Source: Blastomussa wellsi (taxonomy: Eukaryota; Cnidaria; Anthozoa; Scleractinia; Plerogyridae). Taken from it: a stretch of 64,000 nt of DNA. The position numbers were made by a program, and so were the translations under genes. Below are positions 12,019 to 22,500 of this stretch, one piece after another. Every line of letters begins with the position of its first letter. The first letter of the stretch is position 1. The notes under the pieces were generated by a model that saw only the letters and a program-made list of their open reading frames with translations, was not told the DNA's origin and searched no databases. The DNA lies in contig OX393568.1 of the NCBI GenBank assembly GCA_947652115.1, positions 4,617,517 to 4,681,516 of the forward strand, read 5' to 3'.

Positions 12019-13735
12019 GATTTTCTTCAAGCACGAAAGTTGGCGTTCCTAAAACACTTTTGAAAGGAAAACATCGCCTAGATTCCCTCGATTTATCTCA
12101 TAACCGGCTAATGTTTTTCGAGTCTCGCTGGGTCCACTAATTTGCATTCTATTTTCGGACTTAGTCATTGACAGGTATTACATGGCATTAGAGTTCGACT
12201 AGGAATTATCATGATCTTTAATAGAATACTATAAAAATTAACTTTAAATTAATTAGACTGCAAAGAGCCGCTATTCTCATTTCTCTCAGTGAGGAGCGCA
12301 CGACACTAGAACTGCGGTATTGCTCGCAGCAAACGTTTTTCATCTCAGCATATTTCTTGTCCAAATTTTTAATTCGTCAAAATAGGATGATCAGACAAGT
12401 ATGGCGAATTTGTCGCCGGAATTATTAGGATGCGAATATGAAGGGGGTTTACTCGATTGCTTTACTTTTACTACTCAAGATATATAATATTGGTTATTTC
12501 TTTGAACATCTATGAACACGCGGAAAAAAACAATCGCAATGTAACTCTGGTTAAACGAAATGGAAATCTTGCTACCGTAGAAGAGCGTTTAAGGGAATCG
12601 ATCAATACATGCTGTCGCGTGCGGATGGCAATTGACGCCACAATGCAAAGCCACTTTATCAGCTAATGTGGATTTTACATTGTTAAAAGATTTTAAATTG
12701 TTTCTAATTGATTACACGTGAAAAATTTTTAAACATTTCCTTACCCGCAGCATGCTGTTATTGTTGCTATATGCAGCGCTTTGTCAACATTGAATCTTTA
12801 TTTATTTTTGTCTTTCGATCACTGATACCTTTCATCCCCTTTCCAGTGCCACGCCGGTGCACCCTTTGTTTTAAGGCGGCATTTGCGGTCCATGTTTGGG
12901 GATAATTTTCTAGTTGGGGATCATTTGTGGTCCATTTTGTCATGTCCTGGGTGGAGCCCATGTTTGGTCCATTTCCTGGTACATCAGTCAACATTTCCCA
13001 GACCACCTAGCTCGAGGACTGTGACAAATGGACCGTCTCTTTCACGAAGTCTTCCTTTCCCGGCTTCCTTTTCGGTTCTGCCCATGTCAGTTATTTTCAG
13101 CTTGCAATTGGTGATATTTTATGAACACTGCAGGGAAGCCCTCGTAAAACTTTCTTTACTGTTTGAGAATCGAATTATGCCAAGGACGTGATTAGTTTTG
13201 GAAATTAAAAGGAGGACAAGGCGTGTTATTTGTTCGTTCATTGGCTTCTTTTCAAGCTTCCCTGTTTATTTTTCCTGTTAAGCCATGGGCACGTATTTCA
13301 AATGATTGTTCCAGGACTACTTAGGTAGATAGAAATTGAATAACGGTAACAGTTCTGGCTGACTAAAGATAACTAAGATACTAACTGAAGTGCTATGTGA
13401 TCAGAACTTTAATTTACTTATGAAGGTAGTTGATCTCGTGATACGTGCTTTGCCGATTGGCTGGGGTAGCAGGGTTGCGATGTCTCATTGCATTTTGTTG
13501 GCTTTGCCAACCGGGGTAACAAATCAAAATAGAATGCAGGAATCCTCACTTCTTGTTTGTAAAGCCACATGCAAACACCGGCAAAAGGTTTGGACAACTC
13601 GATCTGAAAGTACAGTCAACAGTACTACGGTCAACGAGTTGTAAACTTTCTCTCTCACCGGGACGTACCGATATATGAGGTGCCTAGTGTTGGAGACGAA
13701 AAATTGCTGCGCTTGACTAGTCAGCTCATTGCTAA

Positions 13736-14103
13736 GGCTACGTCCACACTAATCCGGATAAATTTGAAAACGCAACTTTTTTCTCCGGATTGGCCTTCCG
13801 TCCGGCACTAAAACGCCGTTTTCGGTCACCGAAAACGGAACCTTTTAAAAATGCTCTCTAAAGTGAATAAATTTGAAAACGCTGGCTTGGTGTGTTAGTG
13901 TGGACGGCGAAAACGGAACATTTTAAAACGGTGACATCAAAACAATCGAATAAGCATGTAGTTAAGCGTTTCTTGCGAGTCAGCGTTTTAAAATCGGTGG
14001 CGAAACAATTTGAAAACGGTATAGTGTGTACGCAAAACATTTTATCCGCTTTCGAGGCGAAAACGCCGTTTTCAAATTTATCCGGCTTAATGTGGACGTA
14101 GCC
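13736..14103. mobile_element. PIF/Harbinger-like MITE
   Basis: The ends are inverted: GGCTACGTCCACACTAATCC at the left and its near-exact reverse complement at the right. The similarity continues inward through 'ggataaatttgaaaacg'. TAA flanks both sides (13733-13735, 14104-14106), the 3-bp TWA target duplication expected of PIF/Harbinger transposons. The 368 bp interior repeats 'gaaaacg' phrases and encodes nothing. Confidence 0.75.
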
Positions 14104-14360
14104 TAAGTTATCTATTTTTCTTTGTATCGTGCTTTCACCGTCGCTGTCCAATGTTCAATGTATTCTGATACAAGTTCGCGTGTGCTGAGCGCCCGTTGTC
14201 AGAATAAGACGATTAGCTTGCTACTGGCTACTTAAAGCTTAATTAATTATAAAGATTAAAACGGCTGTCAGGACAAACGCGCGCTGTCCGCATTACAGAG
14301 GTGCCCATCAACATGATCAAGATACAGTTGACTGTACCGGCCCCATGTTTAGCCTGCGTG

Positions 14361-14557
14361 GCTGGCGGTTTATTTTGGTAGCGCGCTTGATCGAAACAAG
14401 CAGTGAAGGCCGCGATATCGGAATCCGAGAGGGCCTGAGTTAGAGCGCAGTGTATAACCACTTCGCTCTAACTAAGGCCCCTCGCTGCTTCGCCTCTCAG
14501 TTTCGGCTTCCGGTTTCGCGGCTTTCACTGCTTGTTTCGATCGAAAATAAACCACCA
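14361..14557. repeat. Foldback inverted repeat
   Basis: 'ggcggtttattttggt...gatcgaaacaagcagtgaa' at the left is matched inverted by 'ttcactgcttgtttcgatc...aaaataaaccacc' at the right. The centre carries two halves of 'cgctctaact'. It is long and imperfect, with no clear target duplication. Confidence 0.6.
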
Positions 14558-15805
14558 CCTTGTTTAAGACAAAAATATCGTCAAATACCTACCCAGTTTA
14601 GGACAAAGCAAACCGTTTTAGACTATAGGGCTAATGCATAGTCCTGAAGATGGTATCATGTTTATTGATGACGGCTAAATAAATACTGATTAATGTTTCT
14701 TTTTGGATTGCTTAAAACTAGACGAAGTCTTGAAGTCATACCTTGCTTAGGGCGGCTCCAGCCCTTATTAGGACAGGACACAAATTATATACCGTGTTCA
14801 GGACTGAGGGTCAAAAACCGTACAGCAGCACGTCCCCGTATAGCACATATAGGGGAGTACCCCTCTTCACCGAGTACCAGCCGGCAGTCGGCTCATGGCT
14901 CGAAATGGATGAGGCCAGTCATTCGACCACTGATGTCCAAAAGTTAATGATTGTTTATCGCTGGTGAAAGTTTTAAGAAAAATTACCAAGAAAGAGTTAA
15001 ATGGAAAAACGTTGCTTGTTTTGCCACCTTCCTAGAAATTGGCAGATTTGCTTTATATTTCATCTCATTCTTAACATTTCTGACTGGGCATCAATTTCGT
15101 TCTACGTCCTTTTGACTTTAAAGGTTGCTTCAAAGTGACGGGCATCGAATTTGGTTAGGGCCGGTTTTCTCGATCTTCGTGCTCATAGTTAGTATACTCT
15201 TCGGTTGAAACTAGACTTTGTTTCTGTCATTCATGATCAGTGGTAATTCTTCCAGCAGTCTTCATGTTCTGTTAATCTACTCTTTCAGCGCTTCATATCA
15301 TGCACTTATTAGCTCAGACAGAGGATTTTCATCTCTTATAGCGGATTAGATGCCATGAATGAAGTCGGTCATTTTAATTTGGCAATGTAGCCTGTAATTT
15401 ACAGAGTTGATAGAACTGAAACACAACAGAGGTCACAATAAACTGACAAGAAATAAGGATGGCTTCGAATGTAGGAAGATTGAGAAGGATTGCAGTTCAC
15501 AAACTTGAAATCTTATATCTTTTCAAGCTGTCTCCTCTTTCTGAGCATTGGTGAGATTATGCCCTCCCCTGGAGTATTCTATCAGAGACCCTCTTGAGGT
15601 TAAGTTCTGTTTTTAATAATGACCTGGCGTTTCAAGTCGGGGCTCGTGTACGCATGGATTGTGATAGTCTGAATATCGCCTCCCAGGGGCAACTCACAAG
15701 AGGCATCCAAACCTCAGACTGGGAACATGACCGCTGAACCTGAATAAAAATGCTTTATCGTCTGCTTGATAGGAATTTGTCGCGACGAACTGAATTCAGA
15801 CTATG

Positions 15806-15995
15806 CTATAAGCCAATTCGGAGTTTCAAAAAATACGTGCGTGCGTCGGGATAAAAAACTAGCACATAATTTTCTTCTTTTGTCATTCAAAATATTTGCT
15901 CGAATTTGAATTCAAAATCTTTTGTATTTTTAATATATACTTGATTTTATCCCGACGCGCGCAAGTGTTTTTTGAAACTCAGAACTGGCTTATAG
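15806..15995. repeat. Foldback / MITE-like inverted repeat
   Basis: 'ctataagccaattcggagtt' and a 'gtgcgtgcgtcgggataaaa' phrase form the left arm. The right arm is the imperfect reverse complement, ending 'ctggcttatag'. The arms are about 50 bp and the whole is 190 bp. Confidence 0.65.
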
Positions 15996-16399
15996 TGGTT
16001 ATTTTAGACACCAATTTTCAAAACGTCGTACTTTCCTATACTATAACGACAACTGTTTTTCTCGTAGCTGGGGCTGAAAAGAAACTTCACACCATGGTGC
16101 CGCCTGATGCTTTTCAAATTCAGTTTCGCAAAACAAGAAATAACAGATGTTGCATGTTTCTAGGGTAAAGGTCTGTAACATTTACAGTTGACAGTTTACA
16201 ACCGATCAGCAAAAATTAATTGTTTTAGTGAGTTGTTATTCCAATAATCCCGATGCTTCTTTTTAAGACCTAATCTCCGTGAGAAATTAGTCGCGTTTCT
16301 CCATCAGCGCCTTTAATGGTTCTTACACAGGAACCGATAATAACATACCCCTGCGAAGATCCGTGAAGAATCTGATTGGTTATTTCAGTAATCCATTTA

Positions 16400-16705
16400 A
16401 ACCAATCGGATCAGACACATCATGGACTGGATTGGAACACCCCTCTGTCACAGACCCAGTGGAATATTTATCATCACTGGGTTTTCGGGAAAAAAGTCAC
16501 CGGGTTGGATAATTTCCCAATGGGTCAGCTCGTTTTCTATTTTATTGTTATTTTTTTGAAAACAAAATACGCTGGGTCACACCGCACAGTCACTGGGTAA
16601 AATCAAAACATTCACTGTGCACTGGGGTTGACTAAGTTTCCGCTGGGTAGGAGTTTTGGGTAGGGGAAAATAATCCCCTGGGTAGGGTTTCAGTATAATT
16701 TGGTT
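16400..16705. repeat. Degenerate 'CACTGGGT' repeat cluster
   Basis: The octamer 'cactgggt' or a near variant ('caccgggt', 'cgctgggt', 'cctgggta') occurs about ten times over 300 bp at irregular spacing. There is no coding potential. Confidence 0.45.
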
Positions 16706-16740
16706 TTATCAACTGGGTTGATAATGTGAATTGGCCACCG

Positions 16741-16800
16741 TAAAGAGATTCAAGAGCTGACGTTTCGAGCGTTAGCCCTTCGTCGGAACGAATCAAGGAA
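16741..16800 (-). repeat. Retroelement tail with degraded hammerhead-like motif
   Basis: On the minus strand 'CCGACGA' (16786-16780) is followed by a GGGC/GCTC hairpin, then GAAA (16766-16763), then 'CGTC' (cleavage-site-like GUC). Flanking GATTC and GAATC can pair as an outer stem I. This arrangement resembles hammerhead motifs described in Penelope-like retroelements. The core has C where the invariant U of CUGANGA should be, and stem III would have no loop, so this copy should not self-cleave alone. Confidence 0.4.
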
Positions 16801-16870
16801 TTGTGGGCCGTGTGTTTTTTATATACAGAGAGATGGAGCTTCGCTATTGGCTGGTGCCTGGTAACGTAAA

Positions 16871-17010
16871 ACAACGGAATAAATTAGTTGAATGAAAAGA
16901 CACAAATTTAGAACAAAAAACAAATTTAGAACAAAAATTTATTTTTCAAATTGGCACTCTTAATCCTCACGGTATCAACTAACGCTTTTCATTCAACTAA
17001 TTTATTCCGT
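16871..17010. repeat. Inverted repeat next to the hammerhead-like motif
   Basis: 'acggaataaattagttgaat' (from about 16874) is repeated inverted at about 16985-17010. The spacer of roughly 90 bp contains a tandem 'aaatttagaacaaaaa'. It may belong to the same retroelement-derived repeat as the motif at 16741-16800. Confidence 0.5.
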
Positions 17011-19140
17011 TTGCAACATTATTGATAGGAGAAATATTGTGCAAGATGTGAAATATTTTGCCATCCTGTAAAACTAAAACTTTTCATATTCTTAATGATT
17101 ATGTCAGCGGTGAACCAGTGCAGTCTGAAAAGAAAGTTTTTGCACTTTTGGGAACACTGGATGGAGATAAAGAACTCTCTACGGACTAGGTGGCCGCCGT
17201 TCTGATCTAAACCCACGATTGGTCAAGATAATTTGCAATTCACGACCAGTTTTTGACGATTAAATAGATTTCGCTAACAGTATATTGTCACCGTGATCAA
17301 AAGTATGCGATGTCTGTATTTGATTCTGCGTTCGTCAGTGTTAATTGTGACCTTTTTTGCTTGGGCGTATTTGTCCAAAAATTATTTATACAGAGACACG
17401 CAACTATTTGAAAATTTGAGGGCACATGGTCTGTAATGGGCAACAAACAGTCCAAGCGAAAAAGGTCTACGGAGAAAACGGAGAAAAATCAGTTCTATGT
17501 GAATAATCCCGGAACAGGGAAATAATCAAGTGCGCTGAAGAAATGAAAACTTCTTTATTTATCTGATGAAAGATCATAAATTTCCAAAACGGGAAATGTC
17601 GCTTTTTCGGGCCGCAAACTGAAATGAATTAATTAGGTGCCATGTAAACGATCGACAAGTTCAAGGTGTTAGAGATCAGAATAACGCAAAGGACGGCGAG
17701 TGGAAAACTCAAGGGTGAGGCGTTTGAGAAATAAAAGCGAAGGAACCAAACGCTCAGCCTATTTTGCCCAAAACAGCAGGCTAGCTCGGATAAATTCTAA
17801 TCGCAGAATTTTGAAGAAGCATAGGCCATTTTTCGCCGTTCTATTTTCCCAGCGATTATTCTGCCGGCAGATATTTTTTGAACCTAATAGGTCCCGGTAA
17901 AATAAGGTGTTCGTCCTGTTATATTTAAATAACAACGGACAAGGCGGCCATGTTGTTTTTAAAAAAAATCTTTTGTAAGGCAAACCAGTATGGTGGCTAT
18001 TACGTCAAGTGAACAGTCTCTGTAAGCGCAGAAATGGCACATTTAGAACAAATGTTAGAAACGAAGTTTATGTAAAAATATCAAGTAATAACAAAAGCGC
18101 AACAATCGTCATAATAGTTGCAAAATAAAGTAGAAAAGCGCAGAAGGTTATAACAATTAATACAAGCGTATTTTACCGAGCAACATTTTGAGCAGAACAG
18201 ACAATTTTACGAGCATTGCCGGGAGGCAGAATAAGCTAATTCCTAGAGCAGAATTTTTCCAGACCTGGTGACAGCTAAATATTTTTGATTTGGTGATGGA
18301 TCATTGGACACGGGTATTGCCTTGCAAAATACTTTCTGCTTTAGATGTGAATAATGTTCAAACTTTTCAAAATCAATAATGGTCAAAGCTTTTCCGAGCA
18401 GATTAATAGCAGAATAAACACTATATCAGAACAGAATTTCGAGCTGACTATGCAATTTTGACAAGTACTGCCGTCGGGTACCAACCTTTAAGGCACGCGC
18501 GCGCTTATGTCTATCACGTGGAATAAACTTAGATCGAGAGGCCGCCTTCCTTTCCACTAGCAGCTAGTTGTAGCTGTTACAAGGGCAATTTAAGAGTAAG
18601 GTGAGCTAACATTCAACAGTCAGTGTCCTGTGCTTTAAGAAGATGTTTCAGCTTTTTCTGGATCACTTTCTCACGCGTGTGTGACTGCCTTTTATTACAC
18701 GCACGGACACCCACGTTGTGTCGCGCGTGAATGCCATCTTGCTCAAGAAAAACTAATGAAAACGATTTTTTTTTAAACGGCGTCACAGAGACTCCCATAA
18801 ATCTATACCACAACAATTATATATGTCAGGACCACTTGACCGCTTGACTTGTGCTGTTCTTTAGAGTCCATTTTTCGTTCTCAGCTAATCTGTGATGATG
18901 CATTCAAGGCATATTCATGACTCATTGGTCGGTGGGCTTTTGTCATCCATAAACACGTTCCCGTTCGCTGCGTTCTTTGTTTTAACATTTGCATTTGTTT
19001 GAACCATCGCGCATTCTGATTGATGGGTCCTGAAAACCACCAACCGGACATGTGAATTACAACACTGCGAAAACTTCATCTTGTTTCGAGAGCTCGGATC
19101 CAAAACGCTCGAAATAAGCATTTGAATCTCCTTCAATGGG
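17011..19140. other. Non-genic stretch upstream of STOX
   Basis: No exon is recognisable. This must include the promoter and 5' UTR of the STOX gene. I see no TATA box or other site that I can defend. Confidence 0.5.
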
Positions 19141-19528
19141 ATGAGTTCGAACGCGAAATCCGTCCGAGACAGAACTCCGAAATGTTCGATTGTCCTGAGC
19201 AATGTGTTAGCAGTTGTGTTTCGACCGACTTCGACGGCAGTTCGACATCACTGCGAACATACATGTACCCTCGGCAGCGATGTCGAGAGTCATTCCAAAC
19301 CGGCGCATCAACTTAGCGGATTGGAGCTATTCGATCAGTTTAAGGAGTCAAATCGATCGACAATGCTAACGAGGTTGACGGAAAGCTTAGACGAAATTCG
19401 CCTCAAAGGATGGGTTTTTCCGTTCACCTTGCTGATCAAGGGACCTCATGAAGATGTCGAGGTCATCAAAGAAGCTTGGAGACGCCATTTTCTCCGCAGC
19501 CCTGATAACTTTGTTATCCGAGACATAG
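19141..19528 (+). CDS. STOX: STOX coding exon 1
   Basis: This exon encodes the first 129 residues plus one base of the next codon. The donor reads ATAG|GTAAG. Residues before about 65 are not conserved in my memory of the family. A downstream ATG at 19363 would delete part of the conserved block, so I prefer 19141. Confidence 0.8.
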
Positions 19529-22500
19529 GTAAGATTATTTTATTGCTAGCAAATTAATTTCATGTTCTGAATTGGCCATCCCCTTCGATTACCATCAGCC
19601 TAAAAAATGTTTTTTTTGTATTGGCCAGTGGGCTGCAGTATTCCCTCGCTTTGAAACTGATATGGCAATTTTTTTCAATTGTAGCTATAACTGGGGTTTC
19701 CTAAAAGTAATTTGCCTTTAATTGAACCGACGGAATATCGGTGGGTTGATATGCGGTCAAATTTGCGACTATTTATTGAATCAGTTACATCTCTGTCCCT
19801 CGCAAAAATATTATCATTTCCCGGATCTGGTTGTTGTAAATAAACTGTAATTCGCTGGATTTATATATGCGAGCAAGGTATTTTAGTTTTGTTATTGGCA
19901 AACAAGTGTGTGAGACAGGTGCAATAAGAACGATGGCACTCGAAAAGCCGGGCAGACAATATTGCATAAGGTTGTTTTGAAATATAAAGGCCCCCAGAAT
20001 GTTCTCGCTTCTGTCACACCGACCTTCAAAAAAAAACTTAAATACAATTAATTCAAACGCTTTCGAATGAATAAGCGATCTCTGATCGCGCACCGTTCAC
20101 TGTTCTCTTCAATATTCATCGTATGTTGAAAAACAGTAATAAATTATTTAGCGCGTGTTTCAAAAGAACGACAAAACATCTTGCTGGACATCATTACACC
20201 TAATCTTGCCTCGTTTGAGGCAAGTTTACTTTTTCGTTGCTAATTTGAATTTTCTATTAAAGAAAATTGACAACAGGTTTTGGTTGAGTGCCGAAGAATG
20301 GTGCTAAGTTTTCAATTAAATAATATTTATACGGTTGCTATTACGATGAGATCCGGTGCAATTACATCTTTCAATAAGGAACTTTTCATAAAACTGTAGT
20401 GAATAACTTGCAATTAGAAATCGCTCCGCGCTGAAATGCTGCGATTCCCATAAACAGATAAACAACCCTCCCAACAGTTTCAATCTGCCGTTTGATCAAA
20501 ACAATGTTAAAGACAGCCTCAGGGCCAAAATTGATTTGTTCATTGTGACTACTTTTGTTGAAAGCTTTTCAAAATGGCAAAGAATAGAGCAGTTATGAAG
20601 GCTCACCACGCGAATACCTTTTATAGCTGTATTTTTGACGATCTGAAAAACAACTAACCAGTGACTTGAACAAAAGAAAACACGATTAAAATCACCTCTT
20701 TTATCCTCTTCGTTTTCCACTGTTTTTCAATGAACCGAGAAGCTGCAACACGCAAATTTGAAAAACCATTTCAAAGTTGCCGGATGTGATTTTGCACCGA
20801 GGTTTTCGGTACTTTCCGCGCCGGATGGCGGGATTAACACCCGGTCTTTCTCTACATGTTAAATCCACTTTTGTTGTTCTTTGAACTAGGCATGCAAACG
20901 GAAAAATTTACCGTACTCTTGGCGATACAATGCTTTTTATCATTGTACAAGTAGGAAAAAACAAACAAACTGTGCTTTGAAGTCTTGTTTTGACAAACCA
21001 CACATATTGCAAATCATGTTCCGATCCTTGGATTTTTCGACAGTGGAATTTCATTCCCTTTCTTGCGCTATTTTAAGTGTATACATGGTCGTTGAAGCAT
21101 ACACTTCAAGGCAGATTATTTTCAAAAGCGTCATAAAAGGCCCGCGAAATATGAAACAGGTGCGAGATTGCTCTTTTACTGTACTGAGAAGCTTATTTTC
21201 AGCAAGCAGTTCATTTGATTACTGCCGTGCATGAGTTCTCAAAAAGCTGTGGGCGGGCCGCTTAATAAAAAGAATAACCTTCATTAGGTCAAACCAAATG
21301 AAAGAAACTTCCACAGTTAGTAAAACAAAGAAGCACTCAAAAGAAAAACAATATAAATTTAAAATAATTCATTTTAGCGCAACTAAGCACCGTAGCAAAT
21401 ACTCGAAAAAAAAAACAGGTTCGGATTTTTGGATACCAACAGATAAATCTCGAACCCTTTTGCTGTCATTGATGATAGCACTAAAACGCATCGATGTGCT
21501 TCCTCGGTTTCAAATGAGTTCTTTCCTTTTAAATTAGCTTTGACCCGTGTTTGCCCAAATGCCCTTATAAATACCTTCTAGAACATCAGGGCTCCTAAAA
21601 ACAACTGCATGGATGCTGTATCCGTTCCAATTCTATGAGAAAGGGCTTCCATTGTGAAACTAAATTGACTTAGCATGGAATTTGTACCGCACGCCCGTCA
21701 CAAAAACGTTTTCGCAAAATGGATGAATTTTGTTGTTACGATCACTTAATTAAAATGCCGGAATTGTACACCCGTTCTCTGGCATATCAACACTGTATCG
21801 AAGTTCGTGTCAGTGAAATCTACGGATCTACCAAACACTATCACCATAATCCCTTTAAAACAATTCCAAAGTTAAATCGACGTGAGACTACTGAGAACTA
21901 CATCGTAAGGCGCTGATCAGCCCGGTTATCGCATAAAATGTTTTGTGTCGAAAATCCTTCAAACGAGTTCTAAACGACTTGGCTACGATGACTACCTAAT
22001 TCTAAAGAGCAAATTTATCATTTGGATTTAGATTCGAACCCAATTAATGATACAGGAATTTTTTGGTTAATGAACACAAAGATGTTCGCTTCCGCTGCAA
22101 GGAAATACTTTTCACTTTCAGAATAAATTTTCGCTTTTTATTTCAAAATTATACATGCGAAAATCCGCGCGTGTGTACTCGCGTGACGTGCGCCTGCTCG
22201 CGCGACTTGGCTGATATGAAGAGATCTAATTAACACGCTGAAATTTGTAATAAAATATATTTATCTTAATTTCGATCATTTGGTGGGTCATTAAAATTCT
22301 CCGATTGGAACACGCAAAGACGTAACATTAGAATGACAGCTAAATATGGTATGTGACTTATCGCATGTCGCGACAATTGTTCTCGCGACATTGCATGCGA
22401 CCCTTCGAAGAAATTTAATATAGCTCTCTCTCGTTTGTCTAAGTGCAACATTTTCATCCGTTAGTCATATTACGACTTAACCCAAATGCGTTTTCTTTTT

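Larger units (their letters stand above)
8818..13735. other. Non-genic stretch (apart from hairpin at 9.7 kb and promoter-like cluster at 12.0 kb)
   Basis: I see no exon, RNA gene or coherent transposon. Open frames are under 115 codons and lack recognisable family motifs. Confidence 0.5.

Noticed and set aside
17560..17610. Candidate hammerhead (CUGAUGA ... GAAA ... GUC on the plus strand)
   Set aside because: The intervening sequence cannot form stem II and the flanks do not pair. The motif match is chance.
18915..19202. 95-codon minus-strand frame overlapping the start of STOX exon 1
   Set aside because: It is antisense to a conserved coding exon and has no family motif.
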